A stretch of 64,000 nucleotides of DNA, from the NCBI GenBank assembly GCA_950295325.1, contig OX485803.1, positions 68,775,554 through 68,839,553 on the forward strand, in the 5' to 3' direction. Positions 55,782-64,000 of the stretch are shown here, piece after piece. Origin of the DNA: Polytrichum commune (taxonomy: Eukaryota; Streptophyta; Polytrichopsida; Polytrichales; Polytrichaceae). Every line of letters starts with the position of its first letter. Positions within the stretch are counted from its first letter, which is position 1. The notes beneath the pieces are model-generated. The model had not been told where the DNA came from. It saw nothing but the letters and a program-made list of their open reading frames with translations, and did no database searches. The translations under genes were made by a program, and so were the position numbers.

Positions 55782-57717
55782 ATGGCATCCATTGCACTAC
55801 CCATGAAGGGGACCACATTTAATCTGCTGGTCAATCCTCCTCCCTCTCCCACATGCAGTTCTCGCATCACACCTGTGTCCTGCATTCGACTCAACCTCAA
55901 CTTGTCTATTAGGAATCTCTCAAGACTACTACATTCAACGCACAACATTACACATACATCGAAAGGCTTTGGTACACTATTCTTTCCAAACTATGCGTCA
56001 GGAAGTTGCACCGTTTTAGCCACACTTGAAAGCGATGTCACAGTCGAAGATGAGGCAACTCATTCTGAGACCACTTCCTGTGACCCTAAACCCCTCCAAG
56101 GAAATGAATCTGCACCTTCTAGTGTTGGTGCAAATGACCAACAGATGCCCAAGAGAATTCAGAGGGGGGTGGGCAGAGTGGCAATCGTCCCAACATCTCA
56201 GCTGGTACCCGGAGCCATCTTCAGTGGCAAAATCACAGCTGTGCAGAAGTTCGGTGCATTTGTTGAAATTGGGGCGTTCACTGTTGGGTTAGTTCACATC
56301 TCTCAAATTAGCTCCACGTACATTAAAAATATTCAAGATGTTCTTTCGGTAGGGCAGGAAGCGAAGGTAAAGGTGCTTAAGGTGGATGAAAAGGCTGGAC
56401 GAATTTCACTTTCTATGCGTGAGACAGGGTCTGGACAGATTCAACAGAGTGAGGATAGGGTTTCGGCCTCTTCTCTAGGTGATGGTGATGGTTTGTCCCG
56501 GAGAAAGGTTGCTGGTCCTAGTGCCAGGGCAACAGCAGGTACTGACAAAAAGGTATGTAAACTCTGCGTGATTAGTTTGTCGAAGATTCTGCAATGGGCT
56601 ATGCAAAGACACTGTTATTATGTGAGTTGATGTCTGTACATGCAAATTCTTGTGTTATTTATTAGATTCTTTAGCCCATCAGTGGCTGTATCCATATCCA
56701 CCCACTTTTTGCTTTACTTTGCGGATGTGAGTGCATTCTCCCACCAGCTGCCGTATCCACATCTGGATTTGGGAAAATTCTTTTTGGATTTCATGTTGTC
56801 TTGCAAAAAGAAAAAGATATGGTGAAGAGCTCATCAATGAAAGTACCCTAGACTATATAAGGTGAATCAATCACATTCAGGTGGAAATCTGAGGGGAAAT
56901 AAGGTCATTGATTGCTTCTCATTATGTTTGTTGAGAGTCTGGTGGCAAGAAATGGGCTCAATTTGTTGGGAAAAATGGATGGCCTCATCCACTTCTGCAT
57001 TTGAATGCAGATATGATGATGGGTGGGAAAACTTTTTATGACATAATGCCCTCTTTTCATCCATGAAAAACGTTATGGACGTGGATATGGCAACTGGTGG
57101 GCTTGCTGTAAGGGATCAAGTCATGTTTTCTATGGTCCCTTCTGGTTTTAGCATCCGTGCAAGTGCTTGATTAACTTTGTTCTCTTTCCTGTCTGCGCTC
57201 GAGTCTCTGACTCCCATCTGTGTGGCAGGTGACAAGGCTTCGGAAAGGCCAGGAAGTCAAGGGTATAGTGAAGAAGTTAGTGAGCAATGGTGCCTTCATT
57301 GAATTACCTGAAGGAGAGAGTGGCTTTCTTCGAAATTCGGAAATCACTGAAGGTGGGGAGACTGTGGCTGTAGAGAGTTTGTTGACTGTTGGCCAGGAGG
57401 TAATTGCACGGGTACTCAGAAATGAAAGAGGGAAGTTGAGCCTCACAATGAAAAGCCGAGTTGACATGCGAGCCCTCAATAGATCCATCAATAACAACGA
57501 GGACAGGGCAACAAGTCCATTTGAAATATTTTTCCGCAATGCTGGCTTGATTAATAGTGAGCCAACCATGGCAGACACAAAAGTCTCAATGGAAAGCACC
57601 ACAGTGGATCTGCCTGCAGAAAGTGAGCCCTTGTCTCTACAGACAGATGAAAAGACAGAGAAAAGTGAAGAGTACCCAATGGTTGACACACCCATGAAAC
57701 TCAAAGCGGCCAACTAA
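55782..57717 (+). CDS. Plastid tandem-S1-domain RNA-binding protein (two exons, 419 aa)
   Basis: RNA-binding protein with two S1 domains, likely in plastid translation or RNA handling. Exons 55,782-56,552 and 57,229-57,717 join in phase 0 (GACAAAAAG|GTATGT … GGCAG|GTGACAAGG). Residues 1-80 are a Ser/Thr/Asn-rich transit-peptide-like leader, then an acidic linker (81-125). S1 domain 1 is about 143-214 (PGAIFSGKITAVQKFGAFVE, GLVHISQIS, GRISLSMRE). A Ser/Gly-rich hinge follows, then S1 domain 2 at about 263-332 (KGQEVKGIVKKLVSNGAFIE, GKLSLTM). The acidic tail ends …KLKAAN. The pair closely resembles the N-terminal S1 region of plastid EF-Ts polyprotein (PETs/PSRP-7), but no EF-Ts domain follows. 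Start set at ATG 55,782; an in-frame ATG 45 nt upstream lies before the likely acceptor. A different two-S1 plastid protein is the main alternative. Confidence 0.85.
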
Positions 57718-59190
57718 TTGCTTGGAATGTACAAATTGACGAGAAGCTTTTGGAAGCGGGTCATGACATATTGACCTGACAATTGAGACAAATCTGCAGG
57801 TATCTGCAACACTAAATATACCAAAGCTCTTCTTGTGGGTTACCCATATAGCTTCAATTTCATTACACTCCAAAGTCTCACCACTGGTATGGATGCATGA
57901 AATATAACAAATAATCCTAAGAATTAAATCAAATTTTTATAGCAATGCATGGATTCTTGAACAGTAGACATCAGCCCTTAAAAGTAAACTTAGAGGATAA
58001 ATGTGGGCAGGACATAGATTATATCAGCTCAGATTCAAGAGATTGAATGAGAATATAGACATCTTCAACATCTAAACAGTCACTGTGATCTCTAGAGCTT
58101 GGCAAATAATCAAATTTGTTTTGATGGAAATTGCAGGTGCATGATTTTGCTGAGGACATCACTTTCAGAGTGAGAGGATTGTAGTTAGCATTATCATCTA
58201 GGGAAGGTTGAAATTATTGAGGCCCTTGTTCCAAGATATCAAAAGAGTTTGTGACATGAGCAACTGGATAATGAAGTTCCTCGTAAAGGTATTGAGATGA
58301 AACTCCACAACTTTGGGTTATGGTTCTTATGGCAGTTGTGAAGTCGAACCTAGGTGGGGTACTAAAAAACCACAGCAATTTTTACTCCAAGGCTGCAGGT
58401 CTAAAGCTAGGTATATGGAATACTTATGCCAGGTACTGCTTGTGCTGGAACAACAGAGCATTGAATAGCCAAAATCTAATGAATATGTTAGGTTGCAAGA
58501 GGGTGTACGTTACCAACATCAGTTGGCTGTAGATTCAATTTTATGTGTAATGCTTTCTTTTGGTGTAGTAGTGATTGCGCCTGTGGTTGCAGCTTGAGCA
58601 CTCCTGACAAATGTACAATTCTTGGTCTTCAAAATGCCCTTCAGAATCAGGGGTATTCCCATGTTCACCTATATTTCATATGTGATTCTGCTAATGTATG
58701 ATTTGATAAGGTAAACCATTTAGTCTGGGTTGGTTCAATGTCTACTGAAGAGATTGTCTTGTAATTTAGCTTGTGGATAAATGGTTGATGAATGGTTGGG
58801 TGTTGTGTTGTCTCACCATATATCGTGATTTGATGTTACAGTTTTTCTGACTTGAGCCAAACTTAAGTCACCATCTGATGTTTCTATATATAGGTTGCGG
58901 CTTTCGAATTTGTAGTAATTTTCTTACAAAGCACAGCAATAAATCACAAGTAAATACAGCAATGAGGTGGTATACTTCCAAACAAGAAGCAGAACTTGAA
59001 ACCAACCCATTGCATCTTGTTTGTTGGGTTCATAACTTGTTTGTTGGCATCTCTTGTCAACCATGTCCAGACACTAATTATCCCATTTAGTGTAGTGATC
59101 AACCCCCTCATTACTAAATATGTTGAATTTAGTGTTAGTAAGGATATGAAAAAAATTAAATAACTCTAATTGTCACAAAAAGGAGACAGT
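57718..59190. other. S1 gene 3' UTR and intergenic DNA
   Basis: No EF-Ts-like or other recognisable coding sequence on either strand. Short open frames (58,320-58,532; 58,878-59,090) show no family features. The last about 100 bp merge into MITE-like 'ctaaatatgttgaatttagt' sequence. Confidence 0.5.
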
Positions 59191-59194
59191 CGTC

Positions 59195-59420
59195 GGGGAG
59201 ATTTTTGGGCATAATCGGTTGAGATCCTAGTGTTTGCAAGTCCAACCGGTTACATGTTGACATCCTCCGGTTTTCCTTTATTAAATTGGGGTATATTCTA
59301 TAAATTCCTCTAGAATGATCGGTAATTTTCTTGCAATCTTGAACTTCAATCGGTTATTTCTCAAACTCAACCGGTTCATTTGTAACTAACTACCGGTTCT
59401 CCCTGATCATTGAAAGGAGA
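59195..59420 (-). repeat. Dispersed repeat R1, copy 6 (inverted)
   Basis: Contains 'gggcataatcggttgagatc', 'gcaagtccaaccggttacat' and 'cggttatttctcaaactcaa' with the same spacing as copy 5. The CCGGTT motifs are the best preserved of all copies. Confidence 0.6.
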
Positions 59421-59446
59421 ATTCCAACATATCTTCCAACACTAAC

Positions 59447-59527
59447 TGTCAAAAAATTGAAAATTAGTGTTGAGCAAGGCAGTATGGTAACAACATTAAA
59501 TATAATCAAACACTAAATATTCTATTT
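59447..59527 (-). mobile_element. Short MITE (M2), inverted copy
   Basis: Reverse-complement of 25,043-25,135: 'attagtgttgagcaaggca' near the start and 'aaatattctatttagtgtag' at the end. Further M1/M2-like ends occur at 59,783-59,805 and 59,973-59,998. Confidence 0.5.
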
Positions 59528-60655
59528 AGTGTAGCCAATACCCCAGAAGCTCCATGTAGGAATGAGGATTTCATTTCCCAACACCTACCATCGGGTGCAA
59601 TAAAAACATGCCCTCTAAGTTTATTGATGATTTATACTAAATTAACCTTCATTTGGGTCGCAAACCCCGATTTTGGTGTTAATCTATCTAGAAAAAGAAT
59701 TCCCATGGCTCTACATGGAAATCAACATTTTCACCCTCCCCAATCGTAGGTGTTCTGAACAGTACCCCTTCAAGCCTAACTCCATTAAATATGATATTTA
59801 GTGTCCCTTAATATTCGGATTTACACAGTGCTATATCTTTTTACTATTGATGTAATTCTTTTTAAGTATAGTTGTTAATGTTCTATAATGTCCAAACAAC
59901 CAATTCAACATTTGTTGGTAAAATATGAGATATACAATAAATAGATAAAGCATTGCATAATTCCAAATAGTAAGTGACACTAAATATCATATTTATTGTA
60001 CTATTTAGCAACTGATTAAAGCCCATTAAAATGTTAGCTTCTTTTAGTGGAAAAGCCAAGACTCCCTCTTACTTAAACTGTATGCCTGCTTGTCCAAAAC
60101 ATTTAGTCACATATCCAAATTTCAGGTCTGTCCTCTCTCACACATGAACTTCAGATGTGTGCTTTTAAATTGTCACACTTTAACAGAGGCTTGATCAAAG
60201 GAGGATCCCTTCACCTTTCTAAACACTTCAGGCATTTCTTATTCGTCATCACTTCTTGAAATCCGTCATGCTTTCACTGGCAGGGCATTGTGGCAAGCAG
60301 ATTATAGTCTGCAATAATCTTCGAGAAACTTGATGCGTTAAGTACTCATCCTCAAGCCAACAAATAGGTTTAGAGATTGTCAATTTAGTCAATTTCCAGC
60401 TTCACTTCCCAAGCCAGGAACATCGTGCATTACTTTGTTATCTAGTCGCATCATCTTATAGGCCAATCCAGAACAAGCAGGAGGTAGCTCTGTACAAAAC
60501 GATCCAGATCAACCTGTGTGTTTGATGTGAAGCTTTTTAATCCGGGATGTACACTTTATTGAAGAAAATAGCAGACCTAATGATGTGAAAATGCCTCTTC
60601 AGGGTTGGAAAAGAAGGTGTACCTTGAGAGCTTTTGCCATTACAAAATTTCAGAA

Positions 60656-63478
60656 TCACCAGAGGGACCAAAAGAATTTTCTTCTCTGAGTTACTTGTCT
60701 ACCACTTACAGCAGCAGACTGATGTAGAACATTGGCCACAATATCATGGTGATCTTTGCATCCTATATGATAAATCTCTGATTCCCAGAAGCTTTCTTCA
60801 GACTTGCTGTGAGGGGCCCTTACATACATTTGCTTCAGGCCAGCAATACGATTGACTGCATCCTTCACCCGCTGGTAGGGGATCCGCCCTCTCAGAACTT
60901 CTTGAACCAATGTGTTCACAACTGTGGCCTGCCTTGAACTTGTGTGTGATACCAATACCATGTCAACGCCAGCAAGAACTGCCTGGGCGGCAGCTTCACC
61001 AATTGAATAGCTCCTAAGGATGGCCCCCATCTCCAAGCAATCTGCAATTACCACTCCTTCAAATAGAAGATTATTTCGTAGATAGTTGACGGCATCCTTG
61101 GACATGGTGGCAGGCTTATTAATTGTTGTTTCCGGCTGTTGGTTGAAACAAGGGACATCAATGTGGGCTATCATAATAGCTGCAACATCAGCATCAACAG
61201 CCTTTGCAAATGGAGGAAGCTCAACCTCTGTCAAGCGTTTCAAACTGTGGCAGAGTAGAGGGAGGTGAACGTGGCTATCAGGTGCTGTGTCCCCGTGCCC
61301 TGGGTAATGCTTTGCACAAGCAGCTACACCTTCCCGTTGTAAGCTTCTTATAAATGCATACCTGTATGAGCCACCCCACGAAACAATCCCACAACCTTAA
61401 CAGTCGAGTAACAAGAAACCTTCCTCTCAGATTATAGGAAATCTTCAAAAGTCCACTGGTGTTGACGTTAGTGAATTTCCATAAAATGTTTTCCAAGAAA
61501 CTGGAAGTCTGTCCAAGTTGAGAGAAATTTGAGCAATAGCCCTGCAAATGACTGGACCCTAAACCCTAAGGTCAGCAGCACTAAAACCTGGAGACTAAGA
61601 CTACATTCATTCAAAATTGAAACATTCATGCAAGGATAGTAATATCATATCAAATTCTACAAATACTCCTTCAATCGCTGAGTCTTGGTGATAATGGTTT
61701 GATTCAATGAAGGATGAGTACTTTGGATGAGTACTTTGAGCTGTGGAATGAAGGACAAGTTCAAAGCCTAACCCCTTACACCGTCCACACATTTTGCATG
61801 TGAATGTACCTACACTCCAAAAATTGACACTCGATAAGAAGACACCCTTGAGTCATACACCTATCACCTTAACTCACTCATACACATTAATTAAACCTCT
61901 ACACTGTCGATGCTACACCTTGTACACCGGTGTTGGCCACATCTGTCTGGTTGAACAGGAAGTTGTAAAGGATACTTTGCTCAAGGTGGTAGGCACACCC
62001 TATATTATTTAGTGATGAAGTACATGCAAGCACAGGAGTAGACAGACCTCAAAACTGAGGTGATGTAACATCATTAAAGTAAGCAATGCAGAACACGTCC
62101 TCAAACTCAGCAACACATCAAGGAGTTTTCCAAAAGCAATCCTCCCAATTACTGTACGTTTAAAGATTTGTATCAACATCCAAGACAGGTGCAAGATTCA
62201 CTGCGCCACATCTTCAAGATCAATCAGTACACCTTGTACACCAGTGATGGCCACATCCATCTGATGAATACAAAGTTGTAAACAATACTATTGCTGATGG
62301 TGGTAGGCATGCCCTATGTTATTTTGAGATGAAGTACATGCAACCACAGGCATCAACAAACCTTAGGACTGAGTTTCATCATATTATTACAGTGAACAGA
62401 ATAGCATACCCGAACTCAGCAACACGTGAAGGGGATTCTCCAAATGATCTTTTCCCAATTACTGTGCTTTGGGGATTTGTATCAACATCCAAGACAGGTG
62501 CCAAATTCATGTCGATGTTCACTGCTCTAAGCTCCCTCCCCAAGATGCTCGCTATTGCAGCAGCTGCCTCTGGATCATTAGTGTCACCCACTGTTCTTGC
62601 GTGAGGAATAACAGTGAATGGAGGGCCTAATCGTTGAACATAACCCCCTTCTTGATCTATCATTATCAGAAATGGCCTACTGCCAGCCTCTCTCTTGAGA
62701 TCTGCACATAGGCATGCCACCTACAAGTAGCATACCTCAACCGTCAGAGGTATATATATGATATGTAACTTAAACATGAATGTATTCATTCTATTAGTAC
62801 ACATCAACATAATAGGATTTCACAACAACCTGTGTTACGAGAAGATGAGATTTACACCTGATCAGGATCCTCAAAGTTTCGATCGAAAAGAATCACACCT
62901 CCTGCACCTGTATAAAATCTCCAAGTTTAGTAATCTCCATCAACCAATTCATAAGGCTCATGCACGAAACCCTAAACCCTCCTTCCTATGATTCTCAACC
63001 TCTGAAAGAATTTAATCATTGACATTTACATGTTGCCCATCAGGTGATGGTCTGGATCCTTAATTTGTCAAGATACTGTATAGAATTGAGTAAACAAGCA
63101 GAACTGTTGGTACTTGTGCTGACTATGTCGGACTGAGTGGCAATGCCAAATGCCGATAGAGCTGCATTATTTTGCACAAGGTACTTAGGCTGAAGTGGTA
63201 TGTCCACAGAAGAAGCCCACATGAACAGATGGCGGGATAGACAGAAAGCACTTACCCATTGCAATAAGGCTCCTTGCATGATTATTTAGACGAGTTCCAT
63301 GGAATCCAAAAACTAGAAGCTCAGCCACAGCAGCCCTGACATCCGCTATTTCCTCAGGACTGAACGATGATGTTGTCTGTAGCCCAGAATTATCAATCTC
63401 TTGGCTGGCAGACTCATGTGGAGCTACATACGGTTGAGGATTCTTGAGATAAGGAGAAACTTCAGTCGAAGAATCCAT
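60656..63478 (-). CDS. NagZ-like GH3 beta-N-acetylhexosaminidase (four exons, 429 aa)
   Basis: Glycoside hydrolase family 3 enzyme of the NagZ type, which removes terminal beta-linked N-acetylglucosamine. Bacterial NagZ acts on cell-wall muropeptides. Exons on the minus strand: 63,478-63,256, 62,907-62,858, 62,720-62,410 and 61,361-60,656. Frame is continuous through three GT-AG introns to TGA. Landmarks: GGVILFDRNF; DQEGGYVQRL (113-122); PVLDVDTNP and GKRSFGESP; KHYPGHGDTAPDSHVHLP with the acid/base dyad Asp223/His225; IADCLEMGAI with the nucleophile-position Asp302. The usual Arg after DQEGG is Tyr here, and the usual Ser/Thr before Asp302 is Ala. The first 25 residues look neither like a transit nor a signal peptide, suggesting a cytosolic enzyme. 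A GTAAGT at 60,705 near the end could be a donor to a further exon, but no GH3 C-terminal coding was found below. Confidence 0.88.
61917..62205 (-). pseudogene. Decayed tandem copy of NagZ exon 3 end within intron 3
   Basis: The segment repeats 62,228-62,510, which covers intron 3 start, the exon-3 donor and the last about 100 bp of exon 3. In the copy the NLAPVLDVDTN coding is still legible, then a stop and frameshifts follow. The donor G|GTATGC has become GAGGACGT, so the GT is lost. Copy and original are direct repeats about 310 bp apart. Confidence 0.8.
62966..62981. repeat. Telomere-like AAACCCTAAACCCT in NagZ intron 1
   Basis: Two consecutive telomere-type repeats in intron 1. A similar ACCCTAAACCCTAA lies at 61,557-61,570 in intron 3. 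They may be chance, relics of repair, or telo-box elements. Confidence 0.45.
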
Positions 63479-63603
63479 TATGAGATCTTAGCTGTTCACT
63501 TTGAGTCAATGTGGATTCCTTAACTGCAAATCTCTGCCACAGAGCTATTCATCCAATTTCTGCAAGAAATTCTCCAGAATTTGCTCTGGAGCTACAAAAC
63601 ACC

Positions 63604-63611
63604 ATATATAA
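63604..63611 (-). promoter_or_regulatory. Candidate TATA box for the NagZ-like gene
   Basis: Minus strand TTATATATGG, about 130 nt upstream of the ATG. A start site near 63,575 would give a leader of about 100 nt. The rest up to 64,000 shows no coding sequence. Confidence 0.35.
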
Positions 63612-64000
63612 CAGGGCACCTTGTCACAAATTGGTACAAAGGCCCACTCGGGAATATAACTTGCAGCCAATCAGGGGCTTGTCTGGATAGACTCTGTATA
63701 CATTTAAGTGCCAAACAGTGTAATGTAACCTTCTTGAGCTTTCCCATTAAGTTTTCCATTGCAACATCAGCCCTTGTCATCAGAAGTTTGGCACAACCCA
63801 GCTTTTTGACACTTGATCACATCCTGAGCCTATCTGCATCCACGCATTCACTAGGACACAAATCAAAGTCTTTTCAATCAAAGGAGCGTCATAGAAACTC
63901 TCCAAATATAACTGCAGGAAATCCTTCGATTGCAAACTACAATGAAATCACAAAATTTTGCACCCTATTGAACACATCAATTTCAGCAAAACGGAGACCA

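Noticed and set aside
57171-57713. 180-codon minus frame opposite S1 exon 2
   Set aside because: Antisense shadow of the clear S1 coding exon.

Overview
The window is nuclear DNA from a land plant. It carries spliced genes with GT-AG introns, plastid-type mTERF and S1-domain proteins, a plant-type CLC channel with CBS domains, and telo-box promoter motifs. Most of the rest is AT-rich transposon debris. A bacterial NagZ-like glycosidase gene and the low gene density suggest a non-flowering plant with a large genome (lycophyte, fern or bryophyte). That placement is inference and I cannot name a species. I saw no rRNA, tRNA, CRISPR or organelle-genome segment.

Left part (1-31.8 kb): I find no intact host gene. 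It holds several MITE families, a 41-bp tandem array (9.64-10.05 kb), a decayed minus-strand coding relic of unknown family (11.5-14.5 kb), a pogo-like transposase scrap (15.3 kb) and a LINE scrap (17.2-18.1 kb). At 18,376-21,466 there is a delimited hAT transposon with matching terminal repeats and a perfect 8-bp target-site duplication. Inside it lie a 17-unit 64-bp tandem array and the C-terminal dimerisation domain of a hAT transposase. Nested MITEs occupy 22.4-25.1 kb. A GC-rich tandem array of about 360-bp units (26.0-27.66 kb) starts each unit with a PIF/Harbinger-like terminus.

Middle (31.8-51 kb): a seven-exon CLC chloride/proton exchanger gene (33,251-37,835, +, 798 aa) follows a long leader made of about six degenerate 140-bp repeats. 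After it come a Harbinger transposase relic, a candidate CACTA terminus, a bounded PIF/Harbinger element (42,205-43,415), a hAT-type MITE, and relics of LINE and Ty3/gypsy elements.

Right part (51-64 kb) is the gene-rich end: an mTERF gene (51,050-53,536, -, 500 aa in three exons) with a MITE 86 nt upstream of its ATG; a two-exon plastid tandem-S1 protein gene (55,782-57,717, +, 419 aa) with an upstream telo-box; and a four-exon NagZ-like GH3 beta-N-acetylhexosaminidase gene (60,656-63,478, -, 429 aa). The NagZ third intron contains a decayed tandem copy of exon 3.

The mTERF and S1 genes probably both serve plastid gene expression. The CLC is likely an endomembrane (vacuolar) anion/proton exchanger. 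The four genes are separately promoted. Exon coordinates come from reading-frame continuity, splice consensus and family similarity recalled from knowledge, without transcript data.
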